64,000 bases of DNA from Tubulanus polymorphus (Eukaryota > Nemertea > Palaeonemertea > Tubulaniformes > Tubulanidae): assembly GCF_964204645.1 (NCBI RefSeq), contig NC_134032.1:1576916-1640915 (forward strand). Reading direction: 5' to 3'. Of this stretch, positions 24,216 through 36,372 are shown piece by piece. The notes below the pieces were generated by a model, which was given only the letters and a program-made list of their open reading frames with translations, was not told the origin of the DNA and did no database searches. Numbering within the stretch: the first letter of the stretch is position 1; each line of letters opens with the position of its first letter. The translations under genes and the position numbers were made by a program.

Positions 24216-25332
24216 TATATCCGCCAATGCTGGAAGTTATATTCATTCCCCTGTTTTGAACATGTCTGTATATCCCCACAGTGTTCAGCTAAAAGTGCCA
24301 GTCAGAGTGATTATCGCCTCGCGCCTAAAAAGGCATTTATAACCTATGACTATTAGCACGTATACGTGCTGACTAAGTTCACCATATCAGTATTACATGG
24401 CTGGTAGTGAACGTGTTAATTTTGAAGGAGACTCGCGTACTAACAGTTTCCTCCTTTGAAATGATGTAGGCCTACATCAGATGCGGATTCAGAAGGGGGT
24501 TAAAGGGTGTTGTGACCCCCCCTGCTCAGCTACCAAAAAGATTTTTAAATCGTTTTCTTGAAGGAATGTACTCAAGACTAAGCGGGCGAACGGGACCACA
24601 TAATCGAGTACCATATCATCTTATGTTTGGCAGACGGTACAACATAATCGGTACCATATTATGTTTACCATATTATGTTTGGCCAGACAATATGCCGTAT
24701 AGGACCCGGCTATCATTAGAGATTTTAGTCGGCATTTTAACATTAACATTTTTCATGAACCCGTTCCTGGATAGAATTCTGGATCCGCACCCGGTAGGCC
24801 TAGGCCTATATGTCTTGATCAAGTTTATTTATACAATTGATATTCAATGAAAACATTGTAACAATGGCGACTGCCTAGGAACCTGTCAAACTTCTTTATT
24901 ATATCGCTCCTTTATCGTAGGAGACCAGTGGTTCGTCGGTGTTTATTAAATCTGGTGATAAAAGTGTTTTTTATGGTATTTTATCTTGGTAAATTGTGTC
25001 GATATTTATTGAGGGCATCTTATTGCGTTCAAGTTTGTACCTATACAGACAACTAGGAAGTAGCGTCTGTCATTAGTACTGGGGGAAACCTTCATGTGAC
25101 CGGAATCATTTCACAATATCGCAATATAATTCATTTAGGCTTGGTACATAGCAGAGCAAGGTAGTTTTATTATTTTGAACTTTCAGTGACATTGTTATCC
25201 ATGAATGGGCAGTAGTGACTTAGGCCTTAAAGTCAAAAAATGGTCTACAATCATTGGTATTATAACCTCAGCTGTTAAATCGGTTACAGAACCAAAATCA
25301 GCTTAGACTGGTCATAAATGTAATGAACCTAA
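24216..25332. other. Gene-free interval
   Basis: Unique sequence with short direct repeats around 24600-24680 (ACCATATTATGTTT twice). No coding exon seen. Confidence 0.45.
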
Positions 25333-25552
25333 GGCTAAAAAAAATTGCTACCTTGTTTCTCCGCTCTGCTGAGCTTAAATGTTGACCCGGCCGGCCGCCT
25401 ATCTACCCTATACATTACTTTTTTTTAAATGGTGATCAATTTTACCATAACAGACCCGGCCGCTATAGAAATGAACTGTTTATAAATTTTATCATATTTT
25501 ACTAAAATGACCCGGCCGCTGCGGAGAAACAAGGTATCATTTTTGTTTAGCC
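25333..25552 (-). mobile_element. PIF/Harbinger-like MITE, copy 4
   Basis: Reverse-orientation copy of the same family with flanking TAA, about 700 bp upstream of the first RNF19 coding exon. Confidence 0.85.
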
Positions 25553-26019
25553 TAAGCCAATCAGTTTTTTAGACCAGTTTTTCAACATCGTCATACGATA
25601 ATATCCTTGCACGTAATCGAGATTACCCAGTTTTTTTTTTCACCATTTTTGATATTCCGTTGTTGTTGGTGACCCTAACCGCCAAATTTCAGGATGGTCA
25701 TTGGTTCATGTTTACAGGGGGCCTCAAATATTGAGAGTGTCAGATTGCGATGCATTTAGCCGGGTGGGTGAATTGTCCCTCGACCCCTAGTTTGACGGAG
25801 GGAACACCGTACGTATACTACAGTTCAATCAAAGGCTTTCATAATTGCTAAGGGGGACTGTGCTTCTTGTGAGTCCAGTCTTCCAATCGGTTTCTACGGA
25901 GAAATACGAACTAGAAATAACATTTATATCGTGAATATTCTTTGTAAAATTACACGAAATTATTTTGCAATCCATCATTCACGTATTTAAACTACCCGCG
26001 GGACGCGGCCCGCAAGTTT

Positions 26020-26172
26020 CGACGAAAGTCCGTCTGCTACGTATGAAAGTCTGTCTGCTATGTATGAAAATCCATCTGCTACATATGAAAGTCTGTCTGC
26101 TACGTATGAAAGTCCGTCTGCTACATATGAAAGTCCGTCTGCTACGTATGAAAGTCCGTCTGCTACGTATGA
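26020..26172. repeat. 21-bp minisatellite just before the RNF19 coding exon
   Basis: About seven copies of GTCTGCTACGTATGAAAGTCC, ending about 50 bp before the 3' splice site of RNF19 exon 1. Confidence 0.93.
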
Positions 26173-26272
26173 CTTAGAAGTTCATCTTATTATCAAATAC
26201 GAATATCTGTTGTAATTTCAGGATGTTTTGAAGAGATGTAACCGAATCGAGAGGCCGATCGATTATTTCGCG

Positions 26273-29200
26273 ATGAAGGCTTTGACACGAGGTGGCGACA
26301 CCGACGCGTATTCGACGACATCCGTCGCGTCCAAGACGTCCGAGCGTCGGAAAACACCGCGATTCTCGTTGCGTCGGATATTTTTTCGCCGCTCGAAATC
26401 GGGCGCGTACACGAGCGCGAAAACGAAACTCAACGCGACCGAATCGTCGTCGGATTCGCAGTCGGAATCGACCAGCAGCGTCGGCCAATCGAACGACTCG
26501 AAGGATAACGTCGCCGTCGCTACGGCAACAGCGGCAGACGTCGGGATTTCGACGTCGATTACTTCTTTAGCGTTGATTCGCGCGGAGGTCTGCTCGTCCC
26601 CGATCGGCTCGTCCGTCTCCTCTCCCTCGCCGCTGATAGTTGAATGTCCGCTGTGTCTGCAGGAGTTGCCCGTCGGCAATTTCGTCGCCGTTCAGACGTG
26701 TCACCATCGGTCGTGCGTCGACTGTTTGCGTCAGTATCTGAAGATCGAGATCACCGAGTCGCGGATTAATATCGCGTGTCCCGAGTGCGCCGAGCGTTAC
26801 CACCCGAACGACATCCGTACGATACTCGACGACCCGGCGCTCATGGATAAATACGAGGAGTTCATGCTGAGACGCGTGTTAGTTTCTGATACGGACACTA
26901 GGTGGTGTCCCGCTCCAGATTGTGGGTAAGTAGCGATAGCGTCGACTTCCTCCGTTTACATCTGTGACATCATTGGTAGTTTTAACCCTTTCAGTGCGTC
27001 TACACCGCAGTGTGGTGTATTAATCAGTGATAGATTTTGCTAGTACATCGCACTGCGGTGTATTGATGTAATAAAGTTAATTATTGTAATTAATCAGACA
27101 CTGTTTACCCTTTCTGTACGCCACGGACACAGTGCGGTGTATAAATCAGTGATTGATTTTGCTAGTACATCGCACTGCGGTATATCGATGTAATAAATAA
27201 TTATCTCTCTTGGAAGATGGCAGCTTCTGTCAAACTTAGTGAAATATTAGTAACTAACGATACACTGCGCCGCGGTGTAGATGCACTATAGTGGTATTCC
27301 CGTTATTCAACACACTAGGGTGGAATTATTCAAAGTGTTCAAATTATCTCCAGCACTATAGGGTATTAATTAGTCAGCACTGAAAGGGTTAAAACAGAAA
27401 ACCTCTTGAAAGATGGCAGCTACTGTCAAATATAGTGAAATACTAGTAACTAATGATACACCGCGCTGCGGTGAAGACGTTCCCGTTATTCAACACACTA
27501 GGGTGGAATTTTTCAGAATTTTCAAATTATCTCCAGCACTATAGGCTTTTAATAAGTCAGCACTGAAAGGGTTAAGTGGGATGTATAAAGGCGGCTGATA
27601 ATATTGTTTTATTACAGATACGCCGTGATCGCCAGTGGTTGCGCTAGTTGTCCTAAGCTACGCTGCGAACGACCGGGGTGCAACACTTATTTCTGTTATC
27701 ATTGTAAACAGCACTGGCATCCGAATCAGACGTGCGACGCGGCGCGAGCCGAGAGATCGCCTAATCTACGCTCGGCATCGGTTACTTATAGTCACGATTC
27801 GGCTTCGCAAAGTGAGTAGTGAAAATATACAGTAATCCTCGGCCCGGTTTCACGGACTCAGTATCAAAGCTATCCCTAGGGGTAAATCCTCAATTTGAGA
27901 GACAACCACCGTAGTAACAATGAGAAACCGTGGTTATAACTGACAGATTTCAAAATGTTCCCGGGGACTATTTTCCTTCCATATCTATGATACCCAGCCC
28001 TCGTGATTAACCTCATACTCTTTTGAGCTATATGAAAGTTGGCAAGAACTCAAGGTCCTTCTTCATTTATTGGCAACTGTCTCCAATCACGCGTAAACCG
28101 AGAACTCCTGGTCCCTTCTTACTGTGATTCCGATAAAATACATTGCATATAACAGCCTCCGTATATCGGACATTCACAAATATTGAAAAGCTATCGAAAT
28201 CTCCAGTCCCGGTGTTTCCTTTCCCTTCGTAATATCATCCTCCCACTGCAGGGACTCGAACCTGATGGCATCGCTACACTCAGCCACGGCACGAACCCCT
28301 GCATCAGTAGACCGGGTGCGCAGGTACATGCGCAGCTTTCCGAACGAAAACTGGCGGCACCAATCAGATTGCTCGTTGTATAATCGTTGAGGCAAATTTC
28401 AAGGAAGAACTATAAATGGAGAACCCGGGATAAGATAAAACGGGATTTCTGATTGGCTTAAAATCACATCATCTGAACTGCGCATGTATCTGCGCACACG
28501 GTCGATTATGGCAGGGTTTCGTGCCGTGGCAATCTCGATGCCATCAGGTTCGAATCCCTGCCGGGGGAGGATGTCGTAATATTAGAACGTACTCTTTTGA
28601 GCTAAATGAAAGTTGGCAAGAATGTGTAAACTTAAGGTCCTTCTTCATTTATTGGCAAAACTGTCTCCAATTGAAAGCAATGCCACCATTACTAACCCAT
28701 GATGCGATGCATTTGTGATTGTGGGCGTCGTTGATTGGTTGTGACGGAGATGGTAGGACATCCACACTGAATATTGCCGAATGCGTTATATTAGGGGATG
28801 CTAACACATGCTGCTGCGCTGGGGATCGATATAATGAGGATTTGAAAGTATATTCTCTACTCTGTTGTCGGTTTGTTTTGATCTTAAAATAGGGATTGTC
28901 CCTGTTGTTTGTTTGGTTGGTAAATTTCGTTAGATTTTTCGATTGAGCGTCCCTTACAGACCCACCACACCTGCCGGCAGCGAAACAGGGGGTTCGATTT
29001 TTAAAATCGGAAATCGAAGTACAGATATAGATGTGTGATTGGCGGTCTAATTTACAGAATTTTCTTTTTAAATCGAAGTACATAATTGGGAAATTCGGTT
29101 CTGGTTCATCCAAACAATCTTCCATTCAGTCTGAATCGGCAAGCGACTGATTGGGATGAATTTTTCTGGCTGCCTAATTTAATACATCGAGATTTTGGAA

Positions 29201-32200
29201 ATAGCTTATTACATGGTTGAAGATGATTTTGTCCATTTTTATATTATTTTGGTCGTTTTCTACGTGTTTTGCAGGTGAGATCAAACCGTGTCCGCGATGC
29301 AGCGCGTATATCATCAAAATGGACGACGGTTCTTGTAATCACATGACGTGCGCGGTGTGCGGCGCCGAGTTCTGCTGGTTGTGCATGAAAGAGATTTCGG
29401 ATCTTCATTATTTGAGGTATTCATCGAATTCAACGTTAACCGCAAAAGGATGTAGGCCTACTTAAGAAATCGTAGGACAACCAGTGAAGAATTAATGTCT
29501 GTTTCAACCTGACTTGAGAGCATTCCGGGTGGCCTAGCTCGCTAATTTTTGGTAGTACATACCCCTGATAAAGGTGTTTATAGGACCAGAAAGGACTGGC
29601 AGTCGACCTAAATCATCATTTTTTAATCCATTCGAAACTGTATTGAAGAATATCCAAAAAGTCTTCACTGAAAGGGGTTAAATGAAGAGAAGTGACTCCA
29701 TGATTTGAAAGATTTACAATATGTCTCCATGCCTACGTATCAAATTTCAGTTGGTCGGCATGGAGACATATTTGTAAACTTTCAAATCATGGAGTCTCTT
29801 TTCTCTCAGGAACCCATTTCGATGCAGATTTTTTGGATATCCTTCAATACAGTTTCAAATGGATTAAAAAATGATGATTTAGGTCGACTGCCAATGCATT
29901 CTGGTCCTAATAAGACTTTTATCAGGTATGTACCACCACAACTGACTGAGCTAGGCCACCCTGTACGCTCTCAAGTCAGGTTGAAATAGACATTAGCTGT
30001 TGTTACGAAAAATTTAGTCTTTTGACTCTTTGACTAGTACTATTTGAATTTGAGTAGATAGCAGTCGAGCAATGTTTATGATAATTAATCCCCTCACCTT
30101 CAAGTTGTACAATTAGTAGGAAGAATCTGTGAATTCTGAGGCGCATTTTCTTTATTCCAAGTCAAGACGTCTCGATTCGGAATATTAACATCCACGGCGC
30201 TGCTCCTTAACTAACTCCTTTTATCCAAGAGCTGTACAGGGTTCTTACAGCCCCTCAAATCCTTCAAAAACCCCTCAAATTACGAAAACAATTATTGAGG
30301 GTACAAAATCCCTCAAATTCTGAGTCCTCTGGTCCCTCAAATTCCCTTCAAATTTCATATTGATGGTCCTTTAGGAACCCTGCTGTAGTGAACTAAAACA
30401 CCAGTGGTCAGTTGCACAGGCGTGGTCTTAAATCTTGGGACTGGTCTTAAGTTGTTAGATTGGCTATAGAACTAGAATGAGCTTAGACTGGTCTTAAGTT
30501 GTTAGATTGGCTATAGAACCAAATGAGCTTAGACTGGTCTTAAGTTGTTAGATTGGCTATAGAACTAGAATGAGCTTAGACTGGTCTTAAGTTGTTAGAT
30601 TGGCTATAGAACCAAATGAGCTTAGACTGGTCTTAAGTTGTTAGATTGGTTATAGAACCAAATGAGCTTAGACTGGTCTTAAGTTGTTAGATTGGCTATA
30701 GAACTAGAATGAGCTTAGACTGGTCTTAAGTTATTAGATTGGCTATAGAACTAGAATGAGCTTAGACTGGTCTTAAGTTGTTAGATTGGCTATAGAACTA
30801 GAATGAGCTTAGACTGGTCTTAAGTTATAAGATTGGCTATAGAACTAAAATGAGCTTAGACTGGTCTTAAGTTATAAGATTGGCTATAGAACTAGAATGA
30901 GCTCAGACTGGTCTTAAGTTGTTAGATTGGCTATATAACTAAGTTGGTCTTAGACTAGTCTTAAGTCTAAGCCATGACTATGCAACTGGCCCCTGCACAC
31001 ATGGCGATTCTCGAGTTGTCAGAGCTCTGAATCAAATGGTTGCAAGTGATAGAATGAACCCATTGATATTTATGGTCCTTCCTTGTAAACCCGAGCTCGG
31101 CCTTTAATCGATGATTAAGGTTCATAAGTCCTTAGAAATTGAGTAGGTAATAATTTAGTCGATTATGTTGATTTTTAGTCCGTCTGGTTGCACTTTCTGG
31201 GGTAAAAAACCATGGAGCCGAAAGAAGAAGATATTGTGGCAACTCGGCACATTAGTTGGCGCTCCGGTCGGTATCGGACTCGTTGCTGGAATCGCAGTTC
31301 CCGCGATGATCATAGGGATTCCCGTCTGGGTCGGACGCAAGGTAATTTATCGACTAACGTTAGGAATCCATCTGCCGTCTGTCTGTGAGAATCTCAATTT
31401 AGTGATCATTATTATATTTCCACACGAGTCACAAGGGCCTCGTGCCCAAAAGGTCGTGTTTGGTCTGAATTCCGAATGGACACATAACTGAGTATCGAAG
31501 TTATGCCTAGGGATAAATCCTCGATCTGAGTAACAACCACCGTAGTAACAATGAGAAACCATTGTTATAACTGACGAATTTCAAAATATTCTCAGGGACT
31601 ATTTTATTTCCACATCTATGAAACCCAGCCCTGGTATTTTACTATGAAAAGTGCTATTTCTCATGTGTGTATCTTGTGTTTCAGTTACATACACGTTACG
31701 GTCACCTACCACAGCACAAGAGGAATATGGTAATAGCCGGTGGTGTAACTGCGTCAGTTATCGTAGCGCCGGTTGTCGCTAGTTTAGCCGTCGGTATCGG
31801 CGTACCGATATTATTGGCGTATGTTTACGGCGTGGTGCCGATATCGCTGTGTCGCAGCGGTGGTTGCGGCGTATCGACGACCGACTCGGGCGGAGTTCGA
31901 TTTGAGTTCGAAGAGAACGAAGGAAGTGGCCCGTCGGGGCCTTACGCCCGTAAGTACTTAAACCATACTTTTCGTATAGTGCAGGGGCCAGTTCCACAGT
32001 CATGGCTCAGACTTAAGACCAATTTAAGACCAACTTAGTTCTATAACCAATCTAACAACTTAACACCAATCTCAAAATCTTAGACCATTTTTGGAGTTAA
32101 GTCTCAACTGAGGAACCAGCCCCAGGGTCCGGAATCAGCCGTCTTTTCTAGGAGTCTTTATAGGGATAATTTGATGATGTCATAGGGAGATTTATGGAGG

Positions 32201-34863
32201 TGGCCAACTTTTCTAGGTTTTGTATAGACTAGCCATAAAGAGAAAGATAATTTGATGATGTCATAGGGGAATTTATGGAGGTGGCCAACTTTTCTAGGTT
32301 TTGTATAGACTAGCCATAAAGGGAAAGATAATTTGATGATGTCATAGGGGGATTAACTGATGAACCATGTTGTCTGGTGTGGCTGCTATGTAAATTCCCC
32401 TATGATGTCATTTAATGAACAGCTTATGAGTGAATGTTTATATTTGTTGTAGCTGATTCTCACAGCATAGAAACGACCAGTCACCGGGTAGCGAACCCCA
32501 GTATCGGACCTAGTATCGGTGAGATGTCTATGGCTATGACCGGCAGTCTTAGCGCTAGCGGAAGCCACATCGACCGAGTCGGGATAATCCGCGACGAGAG
32601 CGATCGCGAATCGGCCAGTAACAGAGCGATCGCTGGCTCCAGTTTGAACGGTAGTTTATCGGGAAGCGCCGTCGCCGGACCGAGCGGATTTCAAAACCGG
32701 TAAGAGATTTTCTCGACTACGGTCTCACGAATCACGTGGATCCCCTGAGAAAATTGGAGGGGGCACGGCGAAGGTACGGGGGGAGATCTAGGAAAATCTC
32801 AAAGAGAAGGAAGAGCAGTTCTCGGAGAAAGCAGGATTAAGGCCGGCTTAAGTCGCCAAGCAACACGATGCCTACCGACGCAACTGGGTTTATCGCCGAT
32901 TCACGGCCTACGAGAGGCCGCCAGTTGCTGCTCTATCGGTTCGACATAAGCCGGCTTGCGACACCAACCTGACGCCTACCGACTCGTCGCAAGCCGTATC
33001 CGGCTAGATGCCCGTGTTCTACTCCGGCCTACGGTAGGCCAACAGTCGCTTTTGATCGCAACTGACATAAGCTGCTGTTGCTGTGATATGCATGGTGTTG
33101 CAACACTTTTAGTCGATGAATAAAACCCCACAGTAGATTTTTAGAAACGTTTTCGAGGTTAAAATCTAAACCTCGTCTTCAGGGTCCAGTTCCACAGTTG
33201 TGAGTTAAGATTTGACTCGGAGTTAACTCATTGAAAATGAACTAGATTTAACTCAGAGTTAACTCTAACTCACAACCGTGGAACTAGATCCTGAGTTCAG
33301 AGTTAACTCTAACTCACAACTGTGGAACCGGGTCCAGAGGAACAAAAAATACATTGTATTCTTGTAAGTTGCTCAGGATCCAGTTCCACAGTTGCGAGTT
33401 AGAGTTAACTCTGTGTTGAAATTAGTTCATTTTCAATGAGTTAACTCGGGGTCAAAATCTTAACTCAGGATCCAGTTCCACAGTTGTGAGTTAGAGTTAA
33501 CTCTGAGTTGAAATTAGTTCATTTTCAATTATCTAACTCTGAGTTAAATCTTAACTCGGAACTGTGGAACTGGCTCCTGAAGGTGAGTTTTAGTTTTAAC
33601 TTCGAAACTGTTACAAATTAAACTGTTTTCTACAAATCTACTTTGGGTTTTTATTCTTTATATCAGTTCACTGCCGTCACTACTTTCTGGTGCTTGTTTT
33701 TGGACCCCTGTCTTCAGATTTCTGTTGATCTTTACATAATGATATAATTTATAATATAACATAATAATAATGATAATAATAATAATATTAATAATAATAA
33801 TAAAATTAATAATAATAATAATAATATGAATAATAATAATAATATGAATAATAATAATAATATGAATAATAATAATATTGATAGTAATAATAATAATAAT
33901 AATTGCGAATAATACTGTGTATGTATTTATAGATTAGAGGTTCACGCCGATGTGATGTCCACGTCTGCTCTGACGAAACGCTCGAGTTTCAGCAGCGAAT
34001 CGGCGAATTTCAGCCTGAGCGATAAATCGGGAATCCTCTACTCCTCGACGACGACGCCGGGAGCCGAAGACTCGAGCGTGAAGGCGTTGAACGGTTCGAT
34101 ACGAGACGCGTCGATATCGCCGTTAGAAGTACACGTCGACGTCTACCATAACAATCGCGCTCGTAACCATAGCGGCGGCAGTAACAACGCGGACGCGAGC
34201 GCGACGACGCAGGCTCGCGGACCCGCGTCGAACCACGGTTCGCCGATGTCGAACCGTAGCGTCAGTTTCTGCAGCGACGGCGGCATAGGCGGCGCCACCG
34301 GCAGCGGCGGCGGTCTCGCGAAGTCGAAGCGCAATCGAAATCGCAGTCGAAGTTTCGGCGACAAAATCCACGAGGACGTGGAAACGACGACGACGACCGC
34401 GGCGGCGTCTGCCGTACCCGACTCGCTCAGCATGCATAGTTTCATCGAGGATGACTCGTATCGTTATATAGGTGGCGCTGCATTGTCCAGCAGCGGCGGC
34501 GGCGGCGGCGATCAGAACATCTGGATTAATTCGACCTCGACCTCGGAGAAAACGGCCTTGAACTTAACGGAGGTCGAGAACGATTGTCCGTTAATCGTGT
34601 CGCAGACGGCGTTGCTGAAACATCGTAATACTACATCGATGGTTACCGAAAAATCCGATCGGTTTAAACTGTTTAAAAAGACACCGGTAGGTGGCGCCGC
34701 GGCTGCTGCGGTTAGCGGCGGTCGGAATTCGAGTAGCGAAGAACTGGAATTAGGATTCATTACGCCGCGCGCGTCTAATCCGTCGAATCAACGACGTAAA
34801 AGTTGCGAACTGGCCCTCGTTGAAGGTCGATTGTATCTCGACTCCGATTCGGACGTCGTTTAG
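26273..34863 (+). CDS. RNF19A: RBR-type E3 ubiquitin ligase RNF19A/B (Dorfin-like), complete
   Basis: Membrane-anchored RING-between-RING E3 ligase that passes ubiquitin from an E2 through its own cysteine to substrates. Exons: 26273-26925, 27618-27811, 29275-29416, 31179-31341, 31685-31949, 32453-32699, 33933-34863. They sum to 2595 bp, exactly 865 codons with the stop. RING1 starts at C125 (ECPLC...[10 protein letters not shown]...CPEC). The in-between-RING is CASCPKLRC...[14 protein letters not shown]2 starts at CPRC 288-291, and C303 in DGSCNHMTC matches the catalytic cysteine of the RBR class. Exon 4 ([18 protein letters not shown]) and exon 5 ([20 protein letters not shown]) carry the two membrane segments and nearly invariant RNF19 motifs. 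The tail is serine-rich with RLEVHADV. Human RNF19A is 838 aa. The ATG at 26273 is the first in frame after an acceptor at 26220-26221, so a noncoding first exon lies upstream. Vertebrates have two paralogues (A and B); this is probably the single ancestral form. Confidence 0.95.
26986..27571 (+). mobile_element. Cluster of overlapping piggyBac-like MITEs, RNF19 intron 1
   Basis: A copy bounded by TTAA (26982-26985, 27389-27392) is longer than its relatives because a second left end begins near 27107. A further right-hand part, lacking a left end, runs to 27571. Together they are one tandem or recombined cluster. Confidence 0.75.
27840..28005. mobile_element. Short MITE (GGCCCGGTTTCACGG end), RNF19 intron 2
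   Basis: Shares CCTAGGGGTAAATCCTC, ACAACCACCGTAGTAACAAT and CCCAGCCCT with 31470-31640, so it is a dispersed repeat of about 160 bp. Confidence 0.55.
28236..28573. mobile_element. MULE-like foldback MITE, RNF19 intron 2
   Basis: A 338-bp element with long inverted arms starting CATCCTCCC and flanked by the 9-bp repeat TCGTAATAT (28227-28235, 28574-28582), the usual Mutator-like TSD length. The arms hold a tRNA B-box-like GGTTCGAATCCC. A direct repeat of about 85 bp (ACTCTTTTGAGCTA...) lies on either side, at 28018 and 28590. Confidence 0.75.
29495..29993. mobile_element. Tc1/mariner-like palindromic MITE, RNF19 intron 3
   Basis: A 499-bp element with inverted arms of nearly half its length each; ends ATGTCT.TTTCAACCTGAC / GTCAGGTTGAAATAGACAT, flanked by TA. 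Centre: an inverted pair around CATGGAGACATAT. Confidence 0.8.
30405..30995. repeat. MITE with an amplified core: about eleven 46-47 bp units, RNF19 intron 3
   Basis: Ends resembling CAGTTGCACAGGCGTGGTCTTA and its inverse (ATGACTATGCAACTGGCCC) enclose tandem copies of a unit containing GACTGGTCTTAAGTTGTTAG and GGCTATAGAACTAGAATGAG. A non-amplified relative is at 31985-32125. Confidence 0.75.
31470..31640. mobile_element. Short MITE, same family as 27840-28005, RNF19 intron 4
   Basis: Shares GATAAATCCTCGATCTGAG and GTAGTAACAATGAGAAACC with the copy at 27840. Confidence 0.55.
31985..32125. mobile_element. Short palindromic MITE, relative of the 30405 array
   Basis: GGGGCCAGTTCCACAGTCATGG at the left and GAGGAACCAGCCCC at the right, with TTAAGACCA motifs inside. 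Confidence 0.55.
32168..32355. repeat. Tandem duplication, about 80-bp unit, RNF19 intron 5
   Basis: TTTGATGATGTCATAGGG and GGAGGTGGCCAACTTTTCTA recur two to three times. Confidence 0.85.
33180..33580. mobile_element. Cluster of GTCCAGTTCCACAG palindromic MITEs, RNF19 intron 6
   Basis: Two or three adjacent copies of the 17882 family (33180-33336, 33372-33580) with partly duplicated arms (CACAACTGTGGAACCGGG). Confidence 0.65.
33750..33903. repeat. (AAT)n microsatellite, interrupted
   Basis: AATAAT with AATATG interruptions, ending 30 bp before RNF19 exon 7. Confidence 0.93.
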
Positions 34864-35016
34864 ATTCAGTTTTATAACGAGTCCGCTTTAAAAACTTCTC
34901 AACTCGAGAATCAATAACGTTCGCCGTGCTGCATATCGTAGGCTTATAACCTCGGGGCTGAATTAACTTCATACGACCTTCAGCCTCGAGCTTTATATGA
35001 ATAACCTTCACATTCG

Positions 35017-35022
35017 AATAAA
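35017..35022 (+). terminator. Candidate poly(A) signal for RNF19
   Basis: AATAAA lies 154 bp past the RNF19 stop codon and is the first canonical hexamer there. Position and sequence fit a cleavage signal, but there is no transcript evidence. Confidence 0.4.
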
Positions 35023-35443
35023 CGTGAATGATGATGACCTTCACCTATAGGTTGTAAATCAGTGAATGACCTTTACCTTAGAGCTATGTGAATTGCTGGA
35101 TTGTAGGATTTCTTTAGGCTACTTCGGACTTCCTCGCCCGCTATTGCATTCACTTTTTGGCTGTCTGTGGTCCATCCATTCGTCCGTGGACAGAATCTAG
35201 TTTTTGGCGTTTTCATGTAATGTCTTAATATTTGGTTTACGTACATGTGTATCTATCCTAGATTCATCTGCGGCCCTAAAATTGGCAGAATCTGTCGTTG
35301 GGTATCCGTATGTGTTCACCGGGGTGGTATTGGATATTATTAAAGAGCTCGAATTGCCGAGACTTTCAGGCCGCTCTCCGAGTAGGTACGGTGTCCCTGA
35401 ACCATGAATCGGGTTTCCTGCCAAAAATATCGAAGGTTTTTAA

Positions 35444-35732
35444 CCCTTTCAGTGCTGACTAATTAATACCCTATAGTGCTGGAGAAAATTTGAAAATTCT
35501 AAAAAATTCCACCCTAGTGTGTTGAACAATGGGAATACCACTATAGTGCGTCTACACCGCGGCGCGGTGTATCGTTAGTTACTAGTATTTCACTATGTTT
35601 GACAATTTGCTGCAATTTTTCAATAGAGATAATTACAAATTACTAATTACATCAATACACCGCAGTGCGGTGTACTAGCATAATCCATCACTGATTTATA
35701 CACCGCACTGCGGTGTAGACGCACTGAAAGGG
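35444..35732 (-). mobile_element. piggyBac-like MITE, copy 4
   Basis: Intact 289-bp copy. TTAA precedes CCCTTTCAGTGC and follows GCACTGAAAGGG. It lies downstream of RNF19. Confidence 0.85.
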
Positions 35733-36084
35733 TTAAGCAGCAATCCGTAATAACTGTATTATTCATTTCTGGTTCCAGGTACTGGCATTTCCGTTGATTT
35801 TTGCGCCAAAAAAATGTCTTCGTTAACGTGGTCGCGAAAAACCTTTTAATCGAAGGCATGGAGAAAAACCTACTAGAATTAGTAGTCAAACTCGTTAAGT
35901 CCTCATAGCTGTGAGTTCGGTTATTATGTTGACAACTTTTCGAAATGAAAATGCACACTTAGTGAATTGAACCCGAATAGGGACTTGAAAAAAGGTACAG
36001 CTTAGCCGATGACTTAACCGAGTTCAGACTACATGTAGCCTACGGTAATCCTGACCTTATCCGGAACACCAGTAGAATTATTAA

Positions 36085-36372
36085 CCCTTTCAGTGCGTCT
36101 ACACCGCAGTGCAGTGTATGAATCGGTGATGGATGTTGCTAGTACACCGCACTGCGGTGTATTGTTGTAATCAGTAATTACTAATTATCTCTCTTGAAAG
36201 ATGGCAGCACCTGTCAAACATAGTGAAATACTAGTAACTAACGATACACTGCACCGCGGTGTAGACGCACTATAGTGGTATTCCCGTTATTCAACACACT
36301 AGGGTGGAATTTTTCAAAATTTTCAAATTATCTCCAGCACTATAGGGTATTAATTAGTCAGCACTGAAAGGG
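36085..36372 (+). mobile_element. piggyBac-like MITE, copy 5
   Basis: Intact 288-bp copy in the opposite orientation to 35444-35732, with TTAA at both edges. Confidence 0.85.

Noticed and set aside
24512-24850. 112-codon plus-strand ORF
   Set aside because: The frame crosses short direct repeats and shows no protein features or splice signals.
29705-29989. 94-codon plus-strand ORF
   Set aside because: Lies wholly inside the mariner-like palindrome 29495-29993; it is noncoding MITE sequence.
34123-34445. Minus-strand ORFs opposite RNF19 exon 7
   Set aside because: Shadows of the real coding exon on the plus strand.
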